A stretch of 64,000 nucleotides of DNA, taken from positions 116,910,194-116,974,193 of the forward strand of contig NC_079495.1 of the NCBI RefSeq assembly GCF_030052815.1. Reading direction: 5' to 3'. This DNA is from Hevea brasiliensis (Eukaryota > Streptophyta > Magnoliopsida > Malpighiales > Euphorbiaceae). How positions within the stretch are numbered: the stretch's first letter is position 1; every line of letters begins with the position of its first letter. The notes under the pieces are model-generated. The model worked only from the letters and a program-made list of their open reading frames with translations, had not been told where the DNA came from and ran no database searches. This document shows, one piece after another, positions 1-12,540 of this stretch. Made by a program: the position numbers and the translations under genes.

Positions 1-2746
1 AAAAAGAGAAATTTTTGTTATCTTCCATTTCATTTTGTCATCCCTTCTTCATCCTCACTCCTCTCTCTCATTTTTCTTTTCCTTTCTTCCATTAAAGCTC
101 TCTTTGAGCTTTTGAAACCCTAAAACTAACCCAAAATTGTTTTAATTTCCCCACCAAAAACTCTTAAGTAGACCTAGAAAAGAAGATTGAAGAAGGAATT
201 GGGAAGGAAAGTGGAGAGATTTGAAGATTTGGAATTCAAAGTAAAGGTTAGTGATTTTCCTTCAAATTCTTTCTATTTTTATGATTTAGATTCATGAAAT
301 AAATTAAAATTGATGAAATTATGTAAAGAAACTTGGAAATTTATTCATGTATGGACTTATGGAAAATTTGGCAGCCATGGGAATAGTGGAGTTTATGGTG
401 TTTTAGTAGAATTAAAGGTGAATGGGAGCTTGAATGAGTTGAGTGATTATGTTTATATACTTTGAACGAATAAAATATAACAAAATTAGTGAGTTAGGGT
501 TTTGGACCTAGGGTTTGGGAGACAAAATTTGTAGAAATGATCAAATGGTGTGTTTGACCTTGTTTGAGCTGAAAAATGGTCATATGTGACCAATTGTGGT
601 GTGTAGGAAGTGTCAGAATTGAGTTTAAATTCGGATTGGTTATAGGCATTCTGCAGGCAGCAGGACCAAGGTCCCTTTTAGGAACCAAAACTGAAAATTT
701 ACCAACCTAATTGGTGTGAGACCAATTGGGAATGAAACTAGACACAAAATGACACATTTTTCATTTAGGAATCATGCCCAAAAAGTGACTAAAACCTAGT
801 GAACAAATTGACCAAATTTAGACATAGGCAATCTTACCTATACAAAAATGACCAAATGAACAATGTTTGTTCATTTGACCATAACTTGGGTTAGGTAGGT
901 CTAAATTTCCTGAAATTTTACCAGTAGAACGCTGAGATATAGACTTAAAACTTTCATGAGTAATATAAACCCAAATTATGCCCTTAACCAAGTCATTTAG
1001 CCACCCAAATTTGGTGACTTAAAACTGCCAAAACCAGTTTTGGTGCCCAGAAATTTGGGTTAGGGTAATCCGGTAGCCATGATTCAAATGGCTATAACAT
1101 GAGCTACAAAACTCCAAATGGAGTGATTCAAAAAGGGAAATAAAGTTAAGACAATAAGGAACAAATTCTGTGAAGAAACCTTAGCCAAAATCTAATAGCA
1201 ACATGACCAATGGAACAGTACAAAACAAGACACCAAAACTGAAATTTTGCAATTTTGCCTAAAAGACTTAAGTTTTGAGAAAACAACCAAAACTAACAAA
1301 TTAGGGGACCAAAATGTGGTATGGGAGTATAGTTGGAATTTCCATACATATTAAGCCTTAGAAAGTTAACAAATTAACTTGAATAGTACTATGAATAGTA
1401 ACCTCAATATGAAAATTTTCAAAAATGAAGTTTAAGCCTATTGGGATTAATTATTGGAATTGTTATGAAGTAAAGATACTGAGACACTATAAATTTTATG
1501 TTTCAGCTGAAAAAGACCCGGAAGATCTGAGAGACTGAGTCAAGGCCTAGAGGCGACTCACGTCAGGTTTATGCACAATAAATCTTATTTGAGCATTTTA
1601 TCATTGAAAAATTGATTTAGTATGATTTATGGAAAATTGGTGTTAATCATGAATTGTGTTGCCACTTTGTGAATGAAACAATGTCTTTGAAAATTTATTA
1701 AATTCTCATGAATTATTTGAATAAAATGTTTGAAATTGATTTCTGATTCACACTTAGCATGACAGTGCATTATTATTCCTCCTCCATTTATGGGCTGAGA
1801 TCGATTATTTTCCTCCCTCTCTGATTTACCAGTTGATGTTGTAGATTGGATGAGTACTCATTAGCTAGCTAGCCACCTCCCTTATTGATTTCGATTAGTG
1901 GGGTTGTATATCGCTTTGTCGTGGTGTACAACACGACATTGATAAAAAATTTTGTGTTATGTCTTAAGTTGTGTTTGAATTGGCAACACTATGTTTATTA
2001 AATTATTTGACCAAAATTGTGCTATAATGAGTTTCGATAATTTGTGAAATGTACTTGTGAAATATTTAAATTATGATTTGTTAATGAATGTTTTATATAC
2101 TGCATTTTAAATTTTTATTTTACATCACTGAGTATTTTTATACTCAGCGATAGCTTATTTTGCTGTCGTAGATAGGAGCAAGGAAAAAGCAGCAGAGTGA
2201 GCTGCTGAACTAGAAAAGCCTTCGCTGATTTTTGTATGGGTATTACTTTATACCCACTGTAATTTAGTTTGATGTAAATAAATATTATTCATATGTTTTA
2301 ATGTAAAGTTTAGCAGTTGTATTTATAAATTATAATATTATGTTTGGATTTTATATCTGTAAACTAAACTTGTGAATGCAATGTTGATGGAATTATCTTG
2401 AAATTATTTGACTTAAGTTTATTTGGGTTGGGAGTTGTGAAAAAATTTATTGGAAGTATTTTTCACAGGTTTTTGAAGAACTGTTTCTTAAAATACAGAC
2501 GGCATTCTAATGAAATTTTTTTAAAATTTGTGGAAAAATAAAAATGGATAAAAATTTTAACTAGTTTTTAAGCTTCGAATAAATGTTTTTAATTCCTACC
2601 AAAATGCTCACCACTTCCAAAATGTAAGAAAATGGTTTTGAAATCCCTTGTAGTGTACTTAATGAGTTATCGGTAGGTGAAGTTTGATAGTTCATTAGGT
2701 ATTCTACGGGATCATGTTATGCCTTACAGAGGGGTAAGGTGTTACA
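1..2746 (+). mobile_element. Long Tekay-like LTR, left end cut by window edge (LTR-1)
   Basis: This is the right-hand part of a long LTR of the family that fills the window. It lines up with 31.0-34.3 kb of the complete copy at 30392-34312, so about 600 bp are missing off the left edge. It ends in a TTACA terminus at 2746. It shows the family splice-donor-like AAAG|GTTAGT at 247, a TTTCAG|CTG acceptor-like site ending at 1506, a CAG|GTTTATG donor-like site at 1567 and a perfect 8-bp-stem hairpin at 2128-2147. It has no coding capacity. It is inserted in another LTR of the same family, whose end follows at 2747-2832. Confidence 0.8.
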
Positions 2747-2832
2747 TCTCCACAGAAATAAGATAAAAAAAAAAATTTTACAATGTGACACTTCTTGCTC
2801 GACTATACAGTAGACGGGTAAGGGGCGTTACA
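2747..2832 (+). mobile_element. Right-end fragment of a second long LTR (LTR-2)
   Basis: After LTR-1 ends, 86 bp remain that finish in GGGGCGTTACA. On the reverse strand this reads as an LTR terminus with the conserved TTACCCGTCTAC and GAGCAAG blocks also present at 13832 and 15466. It is therefore the tail of the LTR into which LTR-1 jumped. The rest of LTR-2 lies outside the window. Confidence 0.6.
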
Positions 2833-4490
2833 AAATTATGAAAAAATTATAGTTGGATTACAAATTCTTAATTTTTCTAACGTAGAAAGTTTTTATTTTT
2901 AATGCACAAATAGTGTTGGCATTAAAAAATATATTATTTTATTGTGTTTTACTTCTTGTATTATGAAAAAAATATTTTTACACATCAAAAAAATATGAAA
3001 AAGTTATTTTTGAGTTTATTATAATATTCTTTATTTTCCCATCATAAAAGTTTTTAATTTTAATGCAAGAATAATTTAGACCCCACAAATATTATTTTCC
3101 CAATTTAATATGACATTAAAAAATTCACTAAAAGAAAAATGCAGACTAGGAATCAATTTGTTCTATTGCTAATCCATAAAAATCTGTTGCTAAATAACTT
3201 AGCAACGGATTTGCAACCGATTCCTATTTGTTGTAGTAAGCCTCGTCACTAATTTGATTAATAATGGATTTTAACTTCTGTTGTAATTAGCAATGGATAA
3301 TTCTGTTGCTAATAGCAATGAACAAAGTTTTATATTGCTAATTTAACTAACTTAAAAAAAAAATAAAAATTAGCAAAAAGAAATAATCCATTGTTATTTG
3401 TAACCAATGTAGCAACGGATTTCTATTGCTAATTACAACTGATTTTTAATCCGTTGCTAATTTGATTGTTATTTAATAGTATAAATTTAAATATTAAATT
3501 TTAATATTAAAAATTTAAAATTAAAATTCAAAATTTTAATATTATAACTTATTTATAAATTTTTTTTAGTAGTGAACCCTGCAACCAACTAGATCACAAA
3601 GAAGACCATGGTCTGAGGGTCATACTTGTAGTGTGGGGAGTGCGAGGGTGTCAAAACGACAAACAATATGTGCGATGGTCATACTTCTTGGAAAACATTT
3701 TTTACATTTTCTAGTATTTGGGACACTTAGAAAATAAGTCAATGAAAAATATTTTTGTAGTACCCCTAATCATAGTCTAGTTAGAAAAAGAGCGTTAAAT
3801 TATTTAAGAATTGTGTAAAAAAGGTAATATGTAATTTTTAGTTTTAATTTACTTAAATTAGATACAAACATACATTGGCCATTGAAGTATTTAACTTCAG
3901 CTGCCGAATGATCAAGGAATTATATAAGGAAGAAGAGGGAGGGTAGTTGATGTTGTCGTGAGCTTCAACAGTCCAATCCTAATGCCATGTAGACCTGCAA
4001 AAAGGGAAAGGTGAGGTGGGTGGCTTTCTAACAAGCCACTCTAACAATCATGTCAGAGAACTAAATGTTAAAGAATAAAGAAGGATTGTGATTGGTTTGA
4101 GAATGATGAGTATGTGTACCTTCTTTCTCATCTTTTTCCAACATTTATAGGCTTTTCACAATTAGACATTGCTAGAATTATGGAGGTGATCTCTAATATA
4201 TAGGCCGAGATAGCCTCCTACCAATCTGGCAGTATTTTGGTTGATGCTTCCTTTGTTCAGTCATGGTTTTGCTCGGCCTGTTGGGCAAGCAAAAGCATTA
4301 TCTGATTTGGATCGTGTTCTGCTCGAGTCAGCTTTGTTTGGTTTGGGTCAAGCTGATCTTTATTTGTTCTTTTCTTGAGTGTTGACATTTTGACCGCCAG
4401 GTTAGATGCATATTGACATCTTTGACTACCACATTGGACTTCTAGGCAGGTAACATCATTAGGCCCCCCCCCCCCAAGTCTTAACAAAAC
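2833..4490. mobile_element. Tat-associated 3' segment, copy 1 (non-coding)
   Basis: This stretch has no gene. It is AT-rich and nearly collinear with 54560-56773, so it exists twice in the window. It lies immediately upstream of the antisense extra ORF (4862) of the Tat element, which is where that element's 3' LTR is expected, but I could not find clean TG..CA ends. An internal CACTA-like insertion is listed separately. An 11-base C run lies near 4463-4473. It may be LTR, or flanking DNA duplicated together with the element. Confidence 0.5.
3126..3574. mobile_element. CACTA-like non-autonomous element, copy 1
   Basis: It begins CACTAAAAG and ends TTTTAGTAGTG, so its inverse end starts CACTACTAAAA. 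Between them are many short subterminal repeats in both orientations of the form TAGCAACGGATT and ATTAGCAATGGAT, typical of plant CACTA elements. The left and right ends match only over the first five bases, and I see no convincing 3 bp target duplication, so the exact left end is uncertain. The same element is at 54857-55302. Confidence 0.45.
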
Positions 4491-4861
4491 TTTAGGTTCT
4501 ATTACTGTGTGCCTGTAATTACATTTGACGTGATGTCATATTTATTACTACGAGAATCAAGTACTGCTATTTTATGAGGCGTCTTTTCAATATGAGAAAT
4601 TGTCATAAATGCTTTCTTGGAAACGTAAAGGGTTTTTCAGTGACTTGTTTTAGCGGTTTGGGTATTTTAAATTTCAAAACCTTTTACTTCTATTTAACCT
4701 TTTACTTCTATTTAAATCGCATTTCTCTCTCAATTGCTATTTTGCTTTCTTTTCATCTTTGAAGATCTTTCGACTGCTTCCTACTTTCGATGAGTCTCCG
4801 GTTCATTGTTTTTTAAGGTAATATTCATCTTCTTTCTTCTTCTTTTGTTATTATCAAAAAA
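4491..4861 (+). promoter_or_regulatory. Leader/promoter region of the antisense extra ORF
   Basis: Non-coding stretch leading into the ATG at 4862. It contains two copies of an 18 bp pyrimidine-rich repeat near 4680-4710, then TATTTAAATCGC, a TATA-like sequence, at about 4709, followed by a CT-rich leader. The related ORF at 50263 also has a TATA box upstream of its start, which supports reading this as a promoter, but the call rests on position and base composition only. Confidence 0.35.
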
Positions 4862-5964
4862 ATGAGTGATAAGAGAGGTTTCAGTGCTACTCCACTGTCA
4901 CCACTGGTTGCTTATAGTGAGGATTTGAGCACTGGGGAGTTATTTTTAGATTTTGGTCATCAAAATAAGGTTCTAGCTAGTGGCAAGGAGGTGATAGGTC
5001 TTTCTAGCTTCACTTGCTCAACAAAAACTACTCAGGCTGTTGCTGTTTGGGGTGCTGTGGTGGGGACATCTAGGTCTAGTGTCATCGTGGGTGTGTCTGA
5101 GACTATTTTTATGTTGTAGGGGTAGGACCTTTTTAATTTTAGCAAATCATATGGTATAGATATAAGTAGATTTTGACTATCCCTTGCTGGGTTAAAAGGG
5201 TAGGCAGACAGAACCTTTTTGTGTCCGGTTCAGATGGCGATTTATGAGGAGCATCTTAAATCAGGTTTATGGTTACCGCTCAACCCACTGGATGTCAAAG
5301 TTCTAAAGTATTACCATTTGTCCATTCCTCAGATGCACCCTAACTCATGGAGGCTACTTTTAGCTTTCCAAGTGTTATGCCAAAATAAATAAATTCATTT
5401 TTCAATTCGGCTTTTCTCAGCCTTCTTTCAGCTCAATACTTGAGATAATGAAGAATATTGGCATTTTCATGCTAGGAAAGGCATGGGTTTGTTTGCTAGC
5501 CTTCTGTCCTCCTAAAAAAAGTGGAAGGATAGATTCTTCTTCATCGAGGATACGGTAGACGAACAATCGGTTGGTGTTCATATGAGCTAGAACTGTTTTA
5601 CTGATAAAAGATCGGGGAAGGTGTGACTGAATGCCTAGAAAAAAGCCATTGTGAGGGAGATTAAGTCTGTTGTCCATCAGGATAAGATTTTGGCTGATGT
5701 CTTGGTTGCAACTGAGCACTACAACAATATACCACTCAAGGGTAAAAAACTAAAATCTATCTCTTGATTTTTGTTACTTATTGAGCTTCTTTTACTTTTG
5801 CATAGATGGCAAGCTGAGCAAAAAACATGAAAGAGTTGATTCAAAGAAAGAAAAAATCAAAACACCCTACTGTACATTACTGAGCATAATACTCCTTTAG
5901 TTGTCAAACAGGTGAGGATTGCCACTCCACTGATTTCATTTTCACCGGATGAGCGGAGGGTGCC
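4862..5964 (+). pseudogene. Tat antisense extra ORF (Transposase_28-like), 5' part
   Basis: Remnant of the additional ORF that some Tat-lineage Ty3/gypsy elements carry antisense to gag-pol. An open frame runs from ATG 4862 to a stop near 5119. After that, frameshifted pieces still read like the better copy at 49218-50081: YEEHLKSGLWLPL, KVLKYYHL and MHPNSWRLLLAFQVLCQNK against YEEQLKAGLRFPL and VHPNSWRILVAFRGLC. A probable intron ends in a TTTGCATAG|ATGGCAAG acceptor near 5803, and the other copy has an acceptor at the same place. A long LTR interrupts it at 5965 and the frame resumes after 9599. The domain name (PF04195, 'putative gypsy type transposon') is from memory. Function is unknown. 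Confidence 0.65.
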
Positions 5965-8900
5965 TGTAACATCCTCATTATAGGCAGTTTCGTACATTCT
6001 ACTATTCCAGCGACTAAAGTCTATTCGGACAGCTAGAATATCTGGAACCACACTTAAACTAGAGTGAGGAGTCATAATTAAATTAAATAAAGATCAATTA
6101 AGGTTGAAGAAAAAAATAAAAGAAGTAGAGTAAAAATCGGTTAAATGAGTACAAGATCCCAACGATGAGTAACCCTGCTTGAAAGTGACTGTGAATTCAG
6201 TTGCTACTCCAAACTTATGCAGGACCTTATAAGATCCTTAATTAAGATTTAAATAAGATATTATTATGAATTAATAAGTCAAGAAAATTAAAAGAAATAA
6301 GCATAAATAAGTAGATTAAAAGCTAAGGTAAAAAAGGGAGACAAGGACTTGTCGGGTATTATGGAAAAGATGAACAGAGACCCGGTAAGAGAAAAATTTA
6401 GTCAATCAAATTTAAGAGTTCAAAATTGATAAAAAATGAGATAAATTGAGCTAATGAAGTTAGATTAATTAACTTAATCAAGATTAGTAAAAGTAAACAT
6501 AATTAAAAAAAAAGTCAAATTGTAATGATTTAGAATTTCAACTTATTTACAATTTTGCCATTCCACCAATTTACAACTTTGTCATTATGCATTAAAATAA
6601 AATAAATATCAAGATAAAGAGACAAAAAATTCCATCTTCATCTCTTTTCTTCAGCTGGCCGAACCACTCTCCTAAGCCCTTCCACCATTTTCATTCAAGC
6701 TTCCACCATTAAAGCTTAACCAAGCTTCCAAACCTTAACTTTCCTTCACAATTTCTTTAGGAAATCAAGAGTAAACCTTAAATTGAAGCTTGATCTGAAG
6801 AAAGAACACAAAGAACTCAAGGAATTCAGAAGGATTTGTGAAAGGGAAATTTGGTCAAATCAAGGTAAGTAGTATTTTGTGCTTAAAATAGCTATTAGCT
6901 AATGGAATTAAATGTGACTGTGAAATTTCCTATGGAAATTGACTTGAATCATGGGTGAAAAATTGAATTAGAGTTTCAGCCAAGGTTGGATCAAGGTTGG
7001 GGATCAACTTTTTGGCTAGTTTGGAGGTGGATTGAAGTTTATTAGAATGTTGTGTATAAGGTTAGTGCTAAGAATTTTATGGATTATGAATGTTTCTACA
7101 AGTTGAATTAGGATTTCATGAAATTAGGGTTTTCAATTCTTGTGACCTAATTGACGTGTTTATGCATAAATTAAGACTATTTGGTATGTAATAGTTGGGA
7201 AATATTGATGATATGGCAAACTAATAAAGTGAATGTAGTTTAGTATCTTGGAACTGGTTCTGGATAGCTTGAGTCTAGTAAGTTCAATTAGTCATAACTT
7301 GAGCTAGAAAACTCCAATTGATGTGAAACTAAAACCAAATTAAAAATAAGACAATAAACTAAAATTTTCATGTAGAACACTTGACTTGAAATTGACTAGA
7401 TGTCACTTGAATTCTGAGTTGAATCTGGAAATGGAAATCTTGAATCCTGAAAAATGACTAAAAGAATAGTACACACAAAAAAGAGTGTAACTTACACTAG
7501 GAAACTCTAAAAGAACAACTGTAAAATGACTAAATGATTTTTATTTTGTTAGAAAGCTGAAACATAAAAGAATAACTTTCATGAAGAACAAACTGTCCAG
7601 TTCTAATTGTAAATTGGTCAAATTTTTAGAGAAATTATTTATGTATTATTGAAACTGAAATTTCCTGTGATTCTAACAAAATGCCCTGTGACCTCCGTGT
7701 CGTAAACATGGCATGTCTCCCATTGTATAACTCTAATTGAGATGATTCAAAATGATCTAGAAACCTAAGACATAGGCCTACAACTTTGTTTTAGAGACTT
7801 TGTCCAAATTCTAGGTGTAAGATACTTAAATATTGAGTGAAAGACTGAGGTGAAAACTTGGAAACCTAGAAATCATAGGATACTGCATCCGTCAACCAGA
7901 ATTGAAAATTAGCCATAACTCACTCTACAAAACCCCAAATTGAGTGATTCTTGAACCTGTGTAATCCTAAGACACAGAAAAATAATTCATATGGAGAACA
8001 TGAAGTCAAATTATGACTATAACCTATTCAAAATAGCTTGACAAAGTAGTTCTAGAATCTGCCTGAATTCTAGATTGCCCTGAATCTGGAAATTGATCAC
8101 TTGACCAGTTTTGGTAAAATGACTATAACTTGACCAACACATATGTAAATTGAGTGATTTCAAAGCCAAAATAAACCTAAAACATAGATCTACAAATCTC
8201 ATGGAGAAGGTATGGCCTAATTCCTGCTATACCTTGGTCAAAATTGTTAATGAAGTTAAGGAAATAAATCTGGAAACTATGAAATATCAATATAAAAGCT
8301 TAAATTGTGAATGGTACTTAATGCCAATGGCATGATTGGCATGAATGACTTGTGGAATTGTGTTTGAGACCTATACTCCCACAATGGATGAAATGATGAC
8401 ATAATGATGAAATATTGAGAATATTGAATTGTTAACAATGATAATTAGCCCGAGTATGCTTAGACAGTAGTGTATGGGTTGGATAGATTGACATGCCAAG
8501 AAGGGATGAGACTATTAGTACTACATTTGGCTTTTATGCCTGGATACCATTAGCAGGCACCGAGTGTCCGATGTGGTTATCCTTTATTCATGTTTACTTT
8601 GATGGCTTTTATGCCTAATTACATAGCATATTCAGTAGGTATCGATGACGGCCCGAGGCATCGAGTGTCCAGCGCCAGTATAACCCACATATCCAGTCCA
8701 AACAGTCTGATTAAAGGTTATTTGAACAATGAAATAAATTCAAAAAAAAATTGAATATTAAAATAAACACAAAGGAAGACCTTAAGAAAATAAATGTTTC
8801 TTAAGGTTATAAAAATGTGTAAACATAAGGGAACAAGAAAAAAACTATGAATGGTGCTTAAAATTATTATGTGATTAAATAATGAAGTGAAAACACAAAA

Positions 8901-9599
8901 TATTGATATTACAAATTCTATATTTCTTCTAAATGATTCATGATTAAATTAGATGTGCATTTGCTTATATTACTTCAAGTATGAAATTATTACTTTTATT
9001 TGTATTTTGTACTTTTCTTCTATTAACGCACCACTAAGCAGAATTGCTTAACTCGATGGTTTTTCCCTCGCGTAGGTTCTGGTGATAAGGCTCAGTAGAC
9101 CTTGAGACAGGGAGTTGTGATCTGATCTACAGAAGTGTTACTGTCACATCTACTCATCTTTGGGTAGGGCTCACTGGCCCACAATTGTGCATGACTATAT
9201 GTTGTAATTAACCACAAGTTTGTAAATTAAATTTTGAGTTGTATAAAATTTTGTACATCATGTACATCTTGTAAGTAATGAAATGCAAGAAATTCATGTA
9301 TGGAAATGGATGGAGTTGATTATGTGAATGAATCTGGGATTTGATTGAGATGTTGGATTGATACAATTGAGATTATATTATTTGATATGATTTAAACTAG
9401 TTAAGGATTTAACAGGTAAATTTATTAATAATATGGGAAAACTCTTACAGTTTTTTCATGTAAAATTCCTCTATTAAATTAAGAATAAAATATGGATATT
9501 AAATAAAATAAACTGAATAAGATAAGACTTGGTGCTTTGGCATAGGATGTGACATTTCTTTGCTCGGCTATACTGTAGATCAGATAAGAGAGTGTTACA
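5965..9599 (+). mobile_element. Solo long LTR, 3635 bp (LTR-3)
   Basis: A complete LTR of the family, starting TGTAACATCC and ending GAGTGTTACA. It is flanked by GTGCC (5960-5964) and GTGCT (9600-9604), a 5 bp target duplication with one change. It has no internal region or second LTR, so it is a solo LTR left by recombination between LTRs. It carries the 5S-like module at 6139-6190, a perfect donor-like CAAG|GTAAGT at 6865, the hairpin at 9034-9050 and a GCGTAG acceptor-like site near 9076. It belongs to the subfamily whose stem reads CTAAGCA/TGCTTAG. It disrupts the antisense extra ORF of the Tat element. Confidence 0.85.
6139..6190 (+). promoter_or_regulatory. 5S rRNA-like module in LTR-3 (degenerate)
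   Basis: Located 174 bp from the LTR start. It reads GGTTAAATGAG, then CGATGAGTAACC, then TGAAAGTGAC, a diverged form of the pattern seen more cleanly at 30562 and 56954. Confidence 0.35.
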
Positions 9600-9604
9600 G
9601 TGCT

Positions 9605-10269
9605 AACTCCTACTGGTGAATAAAGGGAGAGCAGGAAAGCTCCTCTTCCTCCCCAACCAGTTGCTCTTCAATCACTTGACCAAATGTTGGCTTGGTAGTC
9701 AATTGTAGAAAATTTTAAGCTTATTGCTTGGTTTGACGAAAAACATATGCTACTGGTAAACTGAGCTTGCCTGGACCAAGATGACGATGAGGACCTCGTC
9801 TTCTGGTCGATGTCTCTTCAAATGGAGTGGCTAGCCTATTCCTAGATTTTAAGGGAAAGAAACAGGGCTCTTCAAGGATTCATTAAGATGTAGGAGATAA
9901 AGATTGGTCTTCTTGCTAATTCGATGTCCTCCTCTGACAAGAAGATCCAAGATCTGGAGGGAGAGCTGCCCGAGCTAAAGGAGAAATGATCTCATTAGGA
10001 AGGTGATTTGTGGTTTGCCTAGGACACTATGACTGTGCTTACCAAGAAGATTGAGGAGCAAGATGCAAAGCTAGCTGCCAATGATGAATGATTAGCTGAT
10101 ATTTATGTGAAGGCCCAAGATGATATCTTCGCCGAGCTTTAGAAGTGCTATCCTGGTGAAGACTTTGCCTGGATAAAAGAATTTGGCAGTGGTGGTTAGG
10201 GAGGTGATAGGGAGGAGGAGGTTGTTACCGAACTGAGGGATAAAGGTGAAAATATAAGTCCCTCTACCT
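9605..10269 (+). pseudogene. Tat antisense extra ORF, 3' coiled-coil part
   Basis: Continuation of the ORF broken by LTR-3. The sequence is charged and coiled-coil-like (repeated Lys/Glu/Leu, for example LEGELPELKEK), then AELxKCYPGEDFAWIKEF, which matches AELKNRYPEEDFSWMVDL in the copy at 48401-48991. An acidic tail (EEEVVTEL) precedes a stop near 10270. Several in-frame stops (TGA, TAG) show it is dead. It runs opposite to the gag-pol of the same element. Confidence 0.6.
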
Positions 10270-10933
10270 AGAATCTTTGTAAAACTCTTCTTTTGAATGA
10301 ATATTTCTCTTCTTTTTCCTTCACATATTTTTTGTATTTATCCATTGTAGATTTGTTCAATAGTAGTTTGTTCGAACCAGTATACTAAATAAAAACATGT
10401 ATTGATGAGTTCCTTTCAAGTAAAAATGTTAGGACTAGCAAGTCGGGTAAACATATAATTAATGGTTTGACTAAAACAAGTAAGCCTCTAAATGGTAAAT
10501 GTTCAACCACTAGGCTAAGTGAAGAAATAAAATAATTAGAAGTACGCAAGCTGAATAATAATCGATTTATCAAGTGCTTGCTATAAAATATAAGTAGAAA
10601 GGTTCAAGCCTCCTGTCCGATAAATTGTCCCGTAACGTCAATCCCTCGTTATTGTTCATATCATATCAGAGTAAAGAATGAACATACTAAGCAATTTCAC
10701 ATTTGAAAAATGCATGAAAAAGTATTCTTTGTAAACTCAAGCCTTTGAAAAAAAATGCTTAGATGTAGTGTAAAAATGATTGAATTTAATTCAGTAAAGA
10801 TGCTTTGTTTTCTCGGTTAAGAGCATTTTGTTTCGCTTCAATTTCGAGGTCGAGCGTTTTGCTCGATTCTATAGATGAGTAATTTAGTGACAATTATCCT
10901 CGTTTATGAGCTAAGCTTGCTTTTTTCCTTTTT
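10270..10933. other. Non-coding spacer between extra ORF and tandem repeats
   Basis: No gene seen. This is the stretch where the antisense ORF and the minus-strand gag-pol of the Tat element converge tail to tail. The short ORFs here have no recognisable similarity. Confidence 0.5.
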
Positions 10934-11179
10934 TAGCTTGGCGAACTATTGCCGTGGATGCGTTAAATACTCTTAAATTTTTAGCCTGATGGACTATCGC
11001 CATGGATGGGCTAAGCACCCTTAGATTTTTTTTAGCCTGGCATACTATTATCGTGATTGAGCTAAGCACCCTTAGATTTTTTAGCTTGGTAGACTATTGT
11101 TGTGGATGGGCTAAGCACCCTTAGATTTTTTAGCCTGGCAGACTATCACTATGGATGGGTTAAGCATTCTTAGATTTTT
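10934..11179. repeat. Five tandem ~49 bp repeats in Tat 3' untranslated region
   Basis: Five diverged copies of a unit that, on the plus strand, starts AGCCTGGCAGACTAT, continues with CATGGATGGGCTAAGC and ends CCCTTAGATTTTT. They sit directly downstream of the integrase end (minus orientation). Tat-lineage elements are known to have tandem repeats in this untranslated region. Unit boundaries were set by eye. Confidence 0.75.
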
Positions 11180-11189
11180 GGTAGTTAAG

Positions 11190-12540
11190 ATTTCTAAAAA
11201 AATTCTTCTTTTACTGATAATATTTGCAAAGGTTACAAATATTTCATGCTCAGGGCAAGACTTTGCCATTTGTTTTAGCCAATTTGTAGGACCTTGAGTG
11301 GATGACTTTATATATGAAAAAAGGACCAACCAAGTTGTTTCCTAGCTTTCCAGCTTCAACCACACTACCAGTGACATCGTCCCTCTTAAGAACTAACTCT
11401 CTGACCATGAACGCCTGGCGTTTGACCTTCCTATTATACATGCTTATGATCTTCTGCATGTATTGTGCCATCCAGACAAAGGCTATCTCTTTCAATTCTT
11501 TTGCTATATCGAGGTTAAATCACAGGTGTTCTTCTTGTGAGGCTTCCTTGGGCTGTTCTATTTGGGTTGATGGGACATTGACTTCTACTGGGATTATTGC
11601 TTCTGATCCATATACGAGTGAAAATGGAGTTTCCCTAGTTTGACCTTGGTGTAGTTCGGTAAGCCCATACAATGTTTGGTAGATGATCGAGCCATGATCC
11701 TTTGGCCTTGCCTAACCTTCTCTTTAGTCCATAGAGAATTGTTCAATTTGTGACTTCAGTCATTCTGTTCATCTGCAGATGATAGGTTAAAGCAAAACAA
11801 AGATTGATCTCCTATTCGGCACATAGCTCTCTAAACTTATTGCTAACAAACTAGGTGTCATTGTTTGTTATGATGGCTTTGGGGACTTTGAACCTATACA
11901 ATATATTTTCTTTGACGAAGGTGATTACTCAGTCAACTATTATGCACTGTGATGCCTTGGCTTCTAGTTATTTGGTGAGGTGGCCAATGGCAACTATGGT
12001 GTATTTACAGGATCTTGACGCCATTGGAAAAGGTCCAAGGATGCCAATGACCCATTGGTAGCAGGGCTAAGGGCTACCAATTGCTAAAAGTTTTTCTGCT
12101 GACTGATGAGAAATATTACTATGTTCCTGCATTTCTAGCATTTCTGTACCAAATCTTTAGCATCTTGTATTATGGTAGGCCAAAAGAATCCTTGTCTAAA
12201 TGCTTTCTTAGCAATCATTCTTGCTTCTTCGTGGCTGTCGCACAATCCTTCATGGATCTCGAGTAAAAGTAATAGACCATCTTCTCTGCTGATATATTTA
12301 AGCCATGGTTATAGGTAGGATCTTCTGTATAACCAACCATTAAGTATACTATATCTTACTGACCTCTGTACTATTTTCTTAGCTTTAAGTTGATCTTCGG
12401 GAAGTGTGCCTTGATTGAGGTAGTAAAGAATGGGTGTCATTCATGTTTCTCCTATATCAATCGATGGGGCTTTTTCATCATCCATAGTTGGTATTGTTAT
12501 TTTTTTCTGAGGGATAGGCTGTGAGAAGTGTTGTTCGCCT
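11190..12540 (-). pseudogene. Tat-lineage integrase, degenerate
   Basis: Integrase of a Ty3/gypsy Tat-lineage polyprotein. Reading down the minus strand, the HHCC zinc-finger end is clear near 12.26-12.12 kb (HEGLCDSHEEAR, then FRQGFFWPT, then CxKC with an in-frame stop). The core follows with YTIVAIGHLTK and KVPKAIITNND. The C-terminal part reads TPFSLVYGSEAIIPVEV and then LGNNLVGPFFIYKV near 11.6-11.3 kb. The first catalytic Asp (usually WGxDLLGP) is gone (reads VIGILGP), and the second (usually TDNG) is Asn. With several stops it cannot be active. Confidence 0.8.

Noticed and set aside
4257..4487. 76-codon minus-strand frame with a poly-Gly start
   Set aside because: The start is a translated C run, and the frame is not maintained in the second copy of the segment.
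11302..11643. 113-codon plus-strand frame
   Set aside because: It is antisense to the integrase C-terminal region, which has recognisable motifs on the minus strand.
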